Source: Pseudomonadota bacterium (lineage in GTDB: Bacteria > Desulfobacterota > Desulfobulbia > Desulfobulbales > JAGXFP01). Taken from it: 64,000 bases of DNA. The notes beneath the pieces were generated by a model. The model was not told the DNA's origin. It made no database searches and worked only from the letters and a program-made list of their open reading frames with translations. This document shows positions 37,504-47,524 of the stretch, one piece after another; the stretch's first letter is position 1, and every line of letters begins with the position of its first letter. The position numbers and the translations under genes were made by a program. The stretch spans positions 1 through 64,000 of the forward strand of contig JAHJAA010000020.1 of assembly GCA_018814305.1 (NCBI GenBank), given 5' to 3'.

Positions 37504-39789
37504 ATGATAAAAGGCTGGAATAGAACAATAGCGACTTTCATGGTTAATCATCAAAAATTACAGGCCTTTATTCACTCGCGGTTAACCGGTTTCTGGAGAT
37601 ACCTCCGGGCAATTCCAAAAGCAATCCGCCACTATGGCTCCCTTAAAAAAGCCATACCGCACACCCTGGCGATTCTTCGCCGTGACGGCTTCTCCGGAAT
37701 CAAACTCCGCATGGCAATCCTCCAAGTCAACTCCAAGCACGACACTTATACGACCGAGCCAACCAAACACGATGACTTGTATCTTGTAGATTTACCCCCA
37801 GAAACCGATTTTCATCCCACAATCTCGGTGATTGTCCCAAATTACAACCACGCCCCCTATTTACGTCAACGCCTGGAATCGATCTATAATCAATCATACA
37901 GGAACTTCGAGGTGATCCTCCTGGATGACTGTTCGAAGGATGGCAGCACCGAAATCCTGCGGGAGTACGCAGACCAACATTCGGACCGGACCACCACCAT
38001 CTTCAATGAGAAAAATTCCGGTGGCACCTTCAACCAGTGGAAAGCCGGACTTACACACGCCCGTGGCGAACTAGTATGGATTGCCGAAAGCGACGACTAT
38101 TGTTCGACCAACTTTCTTTCTGAGTTAGTCGGCTTTTTTGCCAATGAAGCGGTCATGCTCGCTTTTTGTCGGAGTGATTTCATCACCGGTAGTCCTCTAG
38201 AAAAGATCTGGTCTTCTGAAGAGTACCTTGCCGAGCTCAAATTGCACTGCTGGCACCATCGCTTTATCAAATCTACCCATTGGATGGTTAATCATGCCTG
38301 GGCTATCAAAAACGTCATTCCCAATGTCAGCAGTACGCTCTTCCGACATCCCGGCAAAATGGCCCTGCTTGACGATCAGGAATGGCTGGGATTACGTCTC
38401 TGCGGTGACTGGATTTTCTACCTGACAATAGCCAGGGGAGGCCTGGTAGGTTACAGTCCTGAAGCAACTAATTTTTACCGGCAGCACCCCAACAATACAT
38501 CAGTCAATGCCCAGAGTGAAAACCTCTACTATCATGAGCATGAACTCGTTGCCCAACACCTTATGAAACTTTTTCACCTTCAGGAAGGCATCTTAGAATG
38601 GCAACAAGAAGTCATACTGAAACATTGGATCCGCTTTCGTGGGGAAGGAGATATGGCTGGATTTAATGCCCTCTATGATCCAACCCGAATACGGAACTCG
38701 GGATCAAAACGCAAAAAAAACATCGTCATGGCCCTCTATGCCCTTGTTGCAGGAGGGGGAGAGACCTTCCCCATCATGCTAGCCAATCTCCTCAAGGAAG
38801 AAGGTTATGCCGTGACCCTCTACAACTGCAAGCAGGAAAAGACCGAACCGGGGGTCAGGAAGATGCTCGACCAGAAAATCCCCCTGCTGGAATTGGCCGA
38901 CTTTGAGATTCTGGGGCCGGTCTTTGAGGATTTGGGGATTGAACTTGTTCATTCACATCATACCTGGGTCGACACCACAGTTTCCTCTTTACTGATCAAT
39001 AATCCTGGGATCAGACAAGTCGTGACCATGCACGGCATGTATGAAATGCTCACTCCAGAGCAGTTAAGCAACATCCTGCCCATTCTCGACCGTCGGGTGG
39101 ACCGTTTCGTCTATATCGCTGATAAAAACCTGTTACCATTTACGGCAAATTTCCGGGAAGAAAAACGTTTCACCCGTATTGATAATACAATGCCTATACC
39201 CGAGATCCATCCCATTCCCCGCTCAGAACTTGGTATTCCCCCGGAAGATTTTGTCCTCTGTATCGTCTCAAGGGCCATCCCGGAAAAAGGCTGGGAAGAA
39301 GCCATTGCCACCATTTGCTGGGCCAACAACCACGGCTCACGGACGATCCATCTCCTGCTTGTAGGAAACGGGCCAGAACTCGACCGACTCAACCGAAGCA
39401 ACCAGCCAGAATTTATCCACTTCCTCGGATTCCGCGCCAACACCCTCGATTATTTTGCCGGATCAGATCTGGGATTTCTGCCTTCGCGATTTTCCGGTGA
39501 AAGTTCCCCCCTAGTCCTTATCGACTGCCTGCATGCCAATCGACCGATGCTTGCCAGCAATATAGGAGAAATAGCCAAGATGCTTCAGACAGAAACAGGG
39601 TGTGCGGGAGCCTTGTTCGATTTGCTCGACTGGGAGATTCCCATCGCAAAGGTGGGAGCGATGATCTGTAAACTTGCTGAAGACCCAGCCTCCTACAAGA
39701 TTCTTCTCGACCGGGTTCCCGAAGCCGCAGAAAAATTCGATCCTAGGATCATGCTTGGCAAGTATGAGGAAGTATATACGATCTTATAG
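37504..39789 (+). CDS. Two-domain glycosyltransferase (GT2 + GT4)
   Basis: The 761-residue protein joins a GT-A-fold family 2 domain to a GT-B-fold family 4 domain. The GT2 domain (about residues 98-390) contains ISVIVPNYNHAPYLRQRLES, DDCSKDGSTEIL and the acid motif WIAESDDYC. The GT4 domain (about 400-755) contains VAGGGETFPIMLANLL, SRAIPEKGWEEAIATI and GFLPSRFSGESSPLVLID, which holds the donor-binding Glu. It probably acts in surface polysaccharide assembly. Its GT2 half resembles that of the large convergent gene that follows, suggesting domain shuffling. Confidence 0.85.
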   Translation: MIKGWNRTIATFMVNHQKLQAFIHSRLTGFWRYLRAIPKAIRHYGSLKKAIPHTLAILRRDGFSGIKLRMAILQVNSKHDTYTTEPTKHDDLYLVDLPPETDFHPTISVIVPNYNHAPYLRQRLESIYNQSYRNFEVILLDDCSKDGSTEILREYADQHSDRTTTIFNEKNSGGTFNQWKAGLTHARGELVWIAESDDYCSTNFLSELVGFFANEAVMLAFCRSDFITGSPLEKIWSSEEYLAELKLHCWHHRFIKSTHWMVNHAWAIKNVIPNVSSTLFRHPGKMALLDDQEWLGLRLCGDWIFYLTIARGGLVGYSPEATNFYRQHPNNTSVNAQSENLYYHEHELVAQHLMKLFHLQEGILEWQQEVILKHWIRFRGEGDMAGFNALYDPTRIRNSGSKRKKNIVMALYALVAGGGETFPIMLANLLKEEGYAVTLYNCKQEKTEPGVRKMLDQKIPLLELADFEILGPVFEDLGIELVHSHHTWVDTTVSSLLINNPGIRQVVTMHGMYEMLTPEQLSNILPILDRRVDRFVYIADKNLLPFTANFREEKRFTRIDNTMPIPEIHPIPRSELGIPPEDFVLCIVSRAIPEKGWEEAIATICWANNHGSRTIHLLLVGNGPELDRLNRSNQPEFIHFLGFRANTLDYFAGSDLGFLPSRFSGESSPLVLIDCLHANRPMLASNIGEIAKMLQTETGCAGALFDLLDWEIPIAKVGAMICKLAEDPASYKILLDRVPEAAEKFDPRIMLGKYEEVYTIL

Positions 39790-39851
39790 AAGGGCAAGGA
39801 TTGCGGAAAGGAAATCGCGGTCAGCCGCAGATTTTCCTAAGTTTAATTCGA

Positions 39852-42800
39852 TCATGGAATGTCCTGCCCAGCAATCTCAGTAAATGCCTGCCTGACTTCA
39901 TAGTTATCCAGAGGTTCCCGAGGCCCAGTCTGATCCAACCCAAATTGTCTGTAGACCTCTTTTCCATAGTTCTTCGCTTTGCTTTTGGTCTCCCCATCGA
40001 GTTGAACCATTCTGGCGACCCTTTGCTGCAGATACATAATTTCAGCCAGGTGTCTTGCATAAGATGACGAAGAAATGGTTACACTCTTCTGATGTCGCCG
40101 GTGAGAGTTCAACGGCTCGGCAACAAAACCAATCATCCCTAGGCGGAGAACTTCCGCATAAACAAGCCAATCTCCTGCAATATTGAGCCGACCCAATTCA
40201 TCTTGGCATTGTTCCAGGGCCTGTTTCAACGCAGATTTCCGGAAAATCACGGCACTGACATTTGGTATGGTATTTTTAATTGATAAGGCTTCCGCGAGTT
40301 CTATTTTGCCATCGCAGATATAATCCTGATACCACTTTTCATTAGAAACTCCGTTGGTATATTCAAGATAATGGTCGCCAATCAATTTTCCATTTTCATC
40401 AATCTGCCGTGATTGAGTAAAACTCATAACCAACTGATCACAACAAAATAAATCCATCGATTTTTCCAGAAACCTTGGCTGCGCAACATCATCAGCCTCT
40501 GCGATCCAGACAAAATCTCCCTGAGCCATTTCAATAGCCTTGAGCCATTGACTAAACACCGAGCCGGAATTTTGATTGTTCGTTACAAATTTATGATCAA
40601 CAGGCTGTGAACCCAAGAGCCGCTCAATAACCTCACTACTGTTGTCGGTCGAAGCATCATCCAAAACGATCAACTCATAAATGGGATAACTTTGGTCGAC
40701 AATAGACTGGAACCTTTGTTCAAGATATCGGGCATAATTATAGTTTGGAACTATTACCGATACTCGTTTGAGATCAAAACCAGCCATACCCAGCAGTTCA
40801 AAAAGATACTGTCTGAATGAAAACGAAGCTTCTATGATTGCAGAACCCTCTCTACCGAGGCTCGATATTTTGGCGGGCTCATCAAGGAGGGAGCAGATCG
40901 CGTCAGCAAACCGGGAGCAATCTTCCCGAGGGACAAGAACTCCGCACCCCTGCCTCAGCAGATTTTCTGAACCACTACACCCACTAAACCCGATTACTGG
41001 CACCCCAACATTCAAGGATTCCATCACCACCGAAGGAAATGGATCTTCTCGAGAAGTAAGGGCAAACAAGTGAGCTCCGGCATAAAACAGATCAGTATCA
41101 TCCCTGCGGCCAGGAAACAAAAAATTCCCGGCATAAGGATTTTCAGCCAACTCATCCTGAATCTTTTTCTCAGCGGTTGGATCCCAGTGCCCCAACCAAA
41201 CAAAAAAGACCTCAGGCCGCAAAGGCACGACCTGGAGACCAGTCTCCACAAAGAGGTCTATCCCTTTCCGGTAATCAGCATACCCGACACCAAGAATGAC
41301 CATTGCATTTTCAGGGAGCCCTAGCTCCTTCCTAAGCAATGCCCGAGCAACGTCATTTCTCCCACGGTAGGCGTTCAACTTATATAATCCCTGGGGCCTG
41401 ACATGCAGTTTGTCGGGCGGGATAAGGCTTTTGCAGGGAAAGGCCTCCGCAACCTGCCTGGTGGGAAAAACAACGGCAGCGGCTCTATTGGCAAAACTTT
41501 CGGCATGGCTCTGCAGTTTATACGACCCAATAATTCCAGGCAGCTCATGAACAAGCCCGACACATTGCACCCCTGCGTCGGCCAGAGTATTCAGAAAAAG
41601 TCCCGAAGCAGTACTATTGACCAAGGCCGCCTGGAATCCTTTATTCACCAACCGTTGTGCCAAGATGATCGCTTCTTTACCATCCTGACTTTTGCCTGTT
41701 AGATCATAGGTGGCCGTCAAATTGGAGTATGAGTCCTTCAACTGCCCTTCTCCCAAGGTGACCAGTGCAACCTCAAACCCAAAATCAGCGATTAAGACTT
41801 TCGCCATATTCAACACAAGATACTGAGCCCCACAGGGATGAGAATCATGGGTTACGAGAACAATTTTCCGATCAGCTTTTTTTTTAATAGTCTTCGTCAA
41901 AACTTCGCGGGTTGCATCAAGGTAAGCATATCCGTAATACCTGTCGGGTTCGAGATATGTCCCTTCAGCCCATTCATTCCAGGCATTGATAAAAACCAAT
42001 CTTTCATCAGAGGTATTTTGCTCGACGACATAATCAGTAGCGGCCTGAAGCCAGTCTTTGTATTTGAGGGGAGAACCATTGTAATAAACATGCCCCTTGC
42101 CGGGCTTTCTCGCTTCGTTATCCCATTCGGTCATGACACAGGGGAAGGTATGCTCCTTACCTTCCAGTGCCTTGAGCGTCTCACGGACAACGGAATCATA
42201 ATCAAAGACGTATCCCTGGAAATTCATATTCACCCACTGCATCCCATGGGAAATTTCAGTGGCGCCTATATTATGGGGAGGAAATTGAACCAAACCATCG
42301 AAGCCGATCATTTTATAATCTTCGAAGGCGAAGGTGGCGGCAGCAACAAGGAACAAATCACCGATGCCATTCTCTTGGGTATAGCGCCGCCAACGCTCAG
42401 CCGTCGCCTTGGGATCCGGCAACAAACCGGGGCGATAAACAATAAGTAAGGGGCGCCCATCTACCCGAATATATCTTGAATCCCGAAGAGCTGGGGCCAA
42501 GTCCTTGATGAAGGCCAAATCATCCTCAGGCGTATGGTGCTGTCCAAAAATTATTTCATCTTCCCCGCCATCCCAACGCCGGGTCCAATTTTCATTCGCC
42601 CAGCAAAGACAGAAAGGCAAATCCAGACTTGAATCTTCCAAGACCTGCTGAAAAGGTCTATCCAACACTTTTTTACCGGCAAACCAATAATGATGATAGC
42701 AAAAGCCATGGATGCCATATTGTTTCGCTAATTCAATCTGTCGCCGCTGGGTATCCTTTACCCTTAAATCATAAAATCCCAATTCACCCGGGAGTCTTGG

Positions 42801-43307
42801 CTGATAATGACCTACAAATTGAGGGACTGCCTTTGAGACGTTTGTCCACTCGGTAAACCCTTTCCCCCACTCCCGGTCATTTTCAGCGATGGGATGAAAT
42901 TGCGGGAGATAAAAGGCGATCAACTTGATTTCTGCTAAGGAAAAGTCAACGTGCACTTCCGATAAGGGAACAAATGTGGCTGGCGATTTGAGTTGTGCCT
43001 TATTGGCGAGAGCATTATAGACTTCCCGATAAGGATTGGTTCCAGCAGGAGAAACATCAGGGATGTCTACCTTTAGATCAACTGGATCACCCACAATTTC
43101 AACCACTTCACGAGATTTTCTTTTCAAGAAATCCCCATCTACCGTAAGCCAGTTTCTATACGCCTGAGTATTTTTAAAAATGCCAGGGAACTGGAGAAAC
43201 AACCAGCGTTTAAATCTGATTTTCAGGTGGAAAGATGCTGGCAACAGCAACCACAGCAACCGACTCCATTTATGGATGGTTAATTTCGTCCGAAAATATT
43301 GTTTCAT
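39852..43307 (-). CDS. Three-domain WbsX (GH99-like) + GT4 + GT2 glycosyltransferase
   Basis: A 1151-residue protein with three domains. A WbsX/GH99-like domain (about residues 125-480) begins with IAFYLPQFHPIAENDREWG and includes FCLCWANENWTRRWDG and NAWNEWAEGTYLEPD. A GT4 domain follows (about 485-840, with GVGYADYRKGIDLFVETGL and LTSREDPFPSVVMESLN). The last is a GT2 domain (about 850-1120, with VSVIVPNYNYARYLEQRFQS and VWIAEADDVAQP). WbsX-type domains are found in O-antigen and rhamnan clusters. The protein probably builds an exported polysaccharide. Confidence 0.85.
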   Translation of the reverse strand: MKQYFRTKLTIHKWSRLLWLLLPASFHLKIRFKRWLFLQFPGIFKNTQAYRNWLTVDGDFLKRKSREVVEIVGDPVDLKVDIPDVSPAGTNPYREVYNALANKAQLKSPATFVPLSEVHVDFSLAEIKLIAFYLPQFHPIAENDREWGKGFTEWTNVSKAVPQFVGHYQPRLPGELGFYDLRVKDTQRRQIELAKQYGIHGFCYHHYWFAGKKVLDRPFQQVLEDSSLDLPFCLCWANENWTRRWDGGEDEIIFGQHHTPEDDLAFIKDLAPALRDSRYIRVDGRPLLIVYRPGLLPDPKATAERWRRYTQENGIGDLFLVAAATFAFEDYKMIGFDGLVQFPPHNIGATEISHGMQWVNMNFQGYVFDYDSVVRETLKALEGKEHTFPCVMTEWDNEARKPGKGHVYYNGSPLKYKDWLQAATDYVVEQNTSDERLVFINAWNEWAEGTYLEPDRYYGYAYLDATREVLTKTIKKKADRKIVLVTHDSHPCGAQYLVLNMAKVLIADFGFEVALVTLGEGQLKDSYSNLTATYDLTGKSQDGKEAIILAQRLVNKGFQAALVNSTASGLFLNTLADAGVQCVGLVHELPGIIGSYKLQSHAESFANRAAAVVFPTRQVAEAFPCKSLIPPDKLHVRPQGLYKLNAYRGRNDVARALLRKELGLPENAMVILGVGYADYRKGIDLFVETGLQVVPLRPEVFFVWLGHWDPTAEKKIQDELAENPYAGNFLFPGRRDDTDLFYAGAHLFALTSREDPFPSVVMESLNVGVPVIGFSGCSGSENLLRQGCGVLVPREDCSRFADAICSLLDEPAKISSLGREGSAIIEASFSFRQYLFELLGMAGFDLKRVSVIVPNYNYARYLEQRFQSIVDQSYPIYELIVLDDASTDNSSEVIERLLGSQPVDHKFVTNNQNSGSVFSQWLKAIEMAQGDFVWIAEADDVAQPRFLEKSMDLFCCDQLVMSFTQSRQIDENGKLIGDHYLEYTNGVSNEKWYQDYICDGKIELAEALSIKNTIPNVSAVIFRKSALKQALEQCQDELGRLNIAGDWLVYAEVLRLGMIGFVAEPLNSHRRHQKSVTISSSSYARHLAEIMYLQQRVARMVQLDGETKSKAKNYGKEVYRQFGLDQTGPREPLDNYEVRQAFTEIAGQDIP

Positions 43308-43729
43308 TGAACCCTTCCGGAGGAGCGGATCTGACCGTATTGATGCAACCGATTAATAAAAAAAAGAAACTCAGAGCTAAATACCATGCGATTCCTCACT
43401 TTGCAGAATCTCGGACTATACACTATTATGCTGATAATCGCCTCTTTTTGGACAACACTCTCTTGAAGAGATCGCCCTTTTGCAAAAAGATTCAATCCGA
43501 AGGCTGGGATACAACCATTGACAAAAAAACGGAACAATATAGCGCTGACGTCATAATCGTTTTTATTGGAAAATAATGATAATTATTAGGCACTTCTTTA
43601 CTACATAACAAACATACAACAACGACTACTGGATAATACGTTTCATCCCCATGTAGTCGCTATTATTATGCAAGAGAATCAGCCTATGGATTTCTGAACT
43701 TCAACAAATCTTTACTATGACGATCAAAG
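43308..43729. other. AT-rich intergenic gap, no gene recognised
   Basis: This gap separates two minus-strand glycosyltransferase genes. It is more AT-rich than its neighbours, as promoter regions often are. Short open frames on both strands show no motif or ribosome-binding site. I see no convincing terminator. Confidence 0.5.
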
Positions 43730-44689
43730 CTATCCATCTAAAGACTTGAACCTGCGAAACAGTAGATCACAATTTCGAGCGATCCCATGCTTTAAGAAAC
43801 CAAATCGAACAATTGTATAGATACGTTGCAAATAGCCATAATTTGCCAACCCAAGAAAACTTTCCAATTCTTTGGTATGAAGGGGGCTCAGTTCTGATTT
43901 GAAAGTTTCGAGAAAACCATGAGCCTGTTGAAAGTTTCGACTTATATTGCGTTCAGCAAACAATTTTCGCGCCAGATAAGAGAGGCCAAACCTGACAGTA
44001 TCTGTGACATTTGTCCCATGCTGCCGATATAAAATCGTTGCTTCATTTAAATAATAAATTTTCCCGAACACACTTGCGACAAGCGCAACCCACCAATCGT
44101 GCATAATTGCACCGGGGTGAACGGGCAAAGCTTTTTCAAGTAACTTCCGATTCATCAACATGGTGCACCCGGGAATAAAGTTCTGCATGAGAAGCCTATT
44201 AATCCTGTTTTTCTTAGGCGAAACATGCTGAAACTTCCAAAACGATTTTCCAATGATCTCAAGATTTTCATCAACAACAACGAGATCTGAATGCACTAAG
44301 ATAGGGGTGTCTGGAAAATCCTGTTCTTTTTCCTTCATTAACGAGAGACATTTGGCAATTTTCATGGGGAGCCAGTAGTCATCATGGTCCGCGAACATAA
44401 AGTGGGTATATTTCGGTATTGAAACAGCATACTCGGCCAAACTTGAAAAACTTGCCGCCGGTCCAAGATTTTTGTTTTCTTCAAGCAACACAATATTCTC
44501 CGGATAGGTCTCCTGATAGCGCAGGAGAATATCACCCGTTAAATCCTGAGAACCGTCATCCCGGACCAATAGAGTGAAATTCCGGTTGGATTGAGCAAAA
44601 AGTGAGGCCAGAAGCTCCCCAATATAAACCTCACTGTTATAGGTTGAAAGAAGCAGAGCGATATGGTCCGTGGCCTTTTCACTCTGCAT
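43730..44689 (-). CDS. Family 2 glycosyltransferase
   Basis: A 319-residue single-domain GT-A enzyme. It begins IALLLSTYNSEVYIGELLAS, followed by LLVRDDGSQDLTGDIL and the metal-binding DHDDYWLP motif. The resemblance is to rhamnosyltransferase-like GT2 proteins of O-antigen clusters. I chose the ATG at 44689; an upstream TTG at 44722 adds residues without similarity. Donor and acceptor are unknown. Base composition is AT-richer than the dcw region, as is common in polysaccharide loci. Confidence 0.85.
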   Translation of the reverse strand: MQSEKATDHIALLLSTYNSEVYIGELLASLFAQSNRNFTLLVRDDGSQDLTGDILLRYQETYPENIVLLEENKNLGPAASFSSLAEYAVSIPKYTHFMFADHDDYWLPMKIAKCLSLMKEKEQDFPDTPILVHSDLVVVDENLEIIGKSFWKFQHVSPKKNRINRLLMQNFIPGCTMLMNRKLLEKALPVHPGAIMHDWWVALVASVFGKIYYLNEATILYRQHGTNVTDTVRFGLSYLARKLFAERNISRNFQQAHGFLETFKSELSPLHTKELESFLGLANYGYLQRIYTIVRFGFLKHGIARNCDLLFRRFKSLDG

Positions 44690-44770
44690 TTTTGTTCCAA
44701 CAAATGATTGGTACCAATCCAAAATCCTCTATGTTTTGATATAAAAAAACCTATTCAACAAGGGATCGAT

Positions 44771-45688
44771 TTAAAGTTTTCCGGACATTTTCCCCAATCC
44801 ATCCCGCCCCCCCTTGAACATCATCTTCAACCGCTCGCCTCTTCCCGGCAAAAAAATTCCAAAAAATACGCATGAGAGGATCAAACGTCTGATTTCAAAA
44901 AAACGCCAGGACCGGCAGGGATAGCTACGACGTAAAAGCAGAATAGAATTCCGAATCATATAATAATAGCGGAAAGGGGGGCGAATCGCCACTTCCCTTC
45001 CACCGAGCCACCAGGCCTTAACCCGATGCAAACCTAGTTCATGGAGCATAACAGCGGAGCAGATTCCGAACAACCGATACCCCTTAGCCCGAGCCCGCAG
45101 ACACCATTCGGTATCAACGTGGTCAATGAACAATTCTTCATCCATGGTCCCCACCTCAGAGATGGCTGTCATGGGGATCAAGGAACCGGAGGCGATTAGA
45201 AAGTCACATTCAAGCTCGGCATCTCCTGTTGCACAATGAACAATGTTTCTACCAAACCAAGAAGAGAAGCGGACAAAACCACTGAGCGGGGCCTCTTGGT
45301 CGTCCTGATATTGGGTTCCCACCGCCGCCACCTTGGCACCATTGCCCGTCAGGCGTTGATACCCCAGGAGCAACTCCTCGACCATGCCGGTTTGGGGGAT
45401 GCTATCCTGATCCATCAGCAAAACAAATGCACTCCCGCACCGACGCGCCCACTCAATTCCATGATTTTGGGCCGCCCCAACCCCATAATTATCGCCCAAC
45501 CGAATCAGCTTGTCGACCGTTTGGGGAATAGTCTTAAGCCAGCTGACAAGATCATCCTGCGAGGCATTATCAACCATAACAATGGCACTTACTTGCGGAG
45601 CCAGAGTAACCAGTTGCTGCTGTAACGTGGAGAGATCGGGGTTATAGGTAACAACAATGGCTATAACGTTTCGGTTTGAATCCGGCAT
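44771..45688 (-). CDS. Rhamnosyltransferase-like family 2 glycosyltransferase
   Basis: A 305-residue GT2 protein with IAIVVTYNPDLSTLQQQL at the N-terminus, MVDNASQDDLVSWL, LLMDQDSIP (the DxD-type motif) and the later IDHVDTEWCLRARAKGYRLF, typical of dTDP-rhamnosyltransferases such as the WbbL/RfbF group. A C-terminal hydrophobic, Arg-rich stretch may contact the membrane. The ATG at 45688 is the only sensible start. It probably acts with the neighbouring glycosyltransferases on O-antigen or exopolysaccharide. Confidence 0.85.
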   Translation of the reverse strand: MPDSNRNVIAIVVTYNPDLSTLQQQLVTLAPQVSAIVMVDNASQDDLVSWLKTIPQTVDKLIRLGDNYGVGAAQNHGIEWARRCGSAFVLLMDQDSIPQTGMVEELLLGYQRLTGNGAKVAAVGTQYQDDQEAPLSGFVRFSSWFGRNIVHCATGDAELECDFLIASGSLIPMTAISEVGTMDEELFIDHVDTEWCLRARAKGYRLFGICSAVMLHELGLHRVKAWWLGGREVAIRPPFRYYYMIRNSILLLRRSYPCRSWRFFEIRRLILSCVFFGIFLPGRGERLKMMFKGGRDGLGKMSGKL

Positions 45689-46042
45689 GGATAGTATTAT
45701 ATCGGTAGCAATGACTCTTGGTTTCGGGGCCGCTCGGTTTGGCGAGAAAGGAATGCTCCGCTTTTCCCGTAAGACAAGGCCTCAAGATGAAAAATCACTT
45801 AATTATTTCCGGGATAAGATGTCAACCACAAAACCACGTCTCATCCCAACGGAACCTTTGCCAATCACAGAATTCAAGGATGATCTGTCAACCAATTCGG
45901 ATCGATCTCTGAGAGAGAACCCATGGATTATTGGTTTTTCAATCGTTTTTATCCTTACCGAACCAAGAACAAGAACAACCTTCCAGCGAGGACCCCTCCT
46001 CGACGGACAAATGACACAACACATTGACCCCCCTCTCAATCG
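45689..46042. other. Divergent intergenic region, no gene recognised
   Basis: It separates a minus-strand glycosyltransferase from a plus-strand radical SAM gene. Two overlapping short open frames exist here but neither has a ribosome-binding site or recognisable sequence. No clear promoter could be called. Confidence 0.45.
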
Positions 46043-47005
46043 GTGGTATTTATCCTCAGATATACGATTAACAGCCACCGCAGCCGATCAACCCCTGACA
46101 TCCCCTTGAAAAAATTCAATAAAATCTATATCGAGATCACCAACCGCTGCAATCTCTCCTGTAGCTTCTGCCATCAAAGCAGGCGAAGCATGGTGTTGAT
46201 GGAACCCGATGTATTCGTCCGAATCCTTAACCAGATCAGAGGATTCACCGACCATGTTTACCTCCATGTTTTGGGAGAACCACTCCTTCACCCCAAACTT
46301 GATCTCCTGCTGGCCGCCTGCCGGGATCATGGCCTCCGAGTCAATCTGACCACCAATGGCACTCTCCTGCCCCGCTGGTGGGATACCCTGTTGCAGGAGC
46401 CCGCCTTGCGGCAATTGAATGTCTCACTGCATGGCCCGGCCGAACAACTGAGTCTAGCCAAACTTGACCACTACCTGGATACCCTCTTTGCCTTTATTAC
46501 CGAAGCCGGGCCACTCAACCCATGCCTGATCAATCTGCGGCTCTGGAACCTGAGTTCTGGGAACCCCAACCAGTTCAATCCAGTGACTCTCCACATCCTG
46601 GAACGAATCACCGCCACTCTAGCTCCTTCTCTCAATCTGAGCGCAAACCGACCCGTCAGCCGGGGCATAACCCTTGGCCCCAAACTCTTCCTGAGTCAGG
46701 CTGAACGGTTTGACTGGCCCCACCCCCTTACCCTGGATCAAGGTCGTCGCGGCACCTGCCGTGGTCTCAGGGACCATGTTGCCATTCTAAGCGATGCAAC
46801 CGTGGTTCCCTGCTGCCTTGATGCCGAGGCCGACATAACACTGGGCAACCTGAACACCGCCTCCTTTTCCGAGATCATCCACAATGGGCGAGCCACGCTT
46901 ATCCGGGAGGGTTTCACCCGTCAGCAGCTCATTGAGCCACTTTGTCGCCGTTGCACCTACCGACTTCGCTTCGACCATCAACGACGCCCCGACCAAGCTG
47001 CGTAA
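46043..47005 (+). CDS. Radical SAM/SPASM domain protein
   Basis: The 320-residue protein has the radical SAM motif IEITNRCNLSCSFCHQS near the N-terminus and LHVLGEPLLHPKLDLLL (the GE motif). A C-terminal SPASM-like region has Cys in RGTCRGLRDH, VPCCLDAEADITLGNL and PLCRRCTYR for auxiliary clusters. Such proteins modify peptides or act in unknown pathways. The start is uncertain: GTG at 46043, or TTG at 46106 that gives the common N-terminus KKFNKIYIEIT. Neither has a strong ribosome-binding site. It stands at the end of the polysaccharide region. Confidence 0.8.
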   Translation: MVFILRYTINSHRSRSTPDIPLKKFNKIYIEITNRCNLSCSFCHQSRRSMVLMEPDVFVRILNQIRGFTDHVYLHVLGEPLLHPKLDLLLAACRDHGLRVNLTTNGTLLPRWWDTLLQEPALRQLNVSLHGPAEQLSLAKLDHYLDTLFAFITEAGPLNPCLINLRLWNLSSGNPNQFNPVTLHILERITATLAPSLNLSANRPVSRGITLGPKLFLSQAERFDWPHPLTLDQGRRGTCRGLRDHVAILSDATVVPCCLDAEADITLGNLNTASFSEIIHNGRATLIREGFTRQQLIEPLCRRCTYRLRFDHQRRPDQAA

Positions 47006-47029
47006 ATTTAAAAAAATTAAGGATACAAC

Positions 47030-47218
47030 TCAGGTAAACCCCAGTTGCCGCAACATCCGGCTCCAACACCCCTCGTCTAGACGGGTCAAGCCGGCCCGCT
47101 TGGCAAGGTTCAAGGCCTCTTTATATTCTTCGGCCAGCAGTGGGCGATCCAAGGAGGCAAGGGTGGACAGAGATTCATAGCCACTGCAATGGCCAAACAA
47201 CCAAGGGTTGAAATCATG
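47030..47218 (-). pseudogene. C-terminal fragment of a radical SAM (PflA-like, COG1313-type) gene
   Basis: On the minus strand a 62-codon open segment ends at TGA 47030-47032 and is bounded upstream by an in-frame TAG. It contains RPLLAEEYKEALNLAKRAGL followed by TRLDEG. This matches the conserved C-terminal pattern (EEYEEALxxAxxAGLxxLD) of COG1313-type radical SAM proteins as I remember it. The catalytic N-terminal part is absent. It is probably the remnant of a gene cut at the left border of the BREX island. Confidence 0.5.
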
Positions 47219-47524
47219 CTACCTGAATATCTTGAAAATTGGGAGATTTCGATGAAGATGGTGACTTTGATGCTGTCCGATTATGGAGTCATGAAAAAGG
47301 TCGAGAAAGGGGTGAATCAATCGCAAAAAGATCGTGGTATCTCCGGATGCTACCTGGTACTGTTAGCTCCACTTGCCGGTCTGACAATGCTGGTTGGAGT
47401 CTGGTTCAAACTGCAGGAAAAATATTAATCAGATTATTGGAACTATATGACGTTCTTTTGTTGTACGACATGACTTTGAGACCAATGGCTGGCTGTTAGG
47501 TTTGTGTAGGAAAAATTCCTCTTC
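47219..47524. other. Intergenic stretch at the BREX border, no gene recognised
   Basis: Between the truncated radical SAM fragment and the putative brx promoter I see only short open frames without motifs. No integrase, tRNA or clear terminal repeat is visible, so the exact island border is unresolved. Confidence 0.4.

Noticed and set aside
37282-37554. Minus-strand open frame of 90 codons with two Cys pairs
   Set aside because: It overlaps the start of the GT2-GT4 gene, lacks a ribosome-binding site and matches no family I know; the Cys spacing alone is not enough.
43235-43576. Plus-strand open frame of 113 codons in the AT-rich gap
   Set aside because: Composition looks non-coding, there is no ribosome-binding site, and it overlaps the start of the WbsX gene.
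45657-46109. Overlapping short frames between the rhamnosyltransferase and radical SAM genes
   Set aside because: Frames on both strands are open by chance; no start signals or motifs.
47189-47428. Plus-strand open frame of 79 codons before brxA
   Set aside because: No ribosome-binding site, no recognisable motif, and it overlaps the radical SAM remnant on the other strand.
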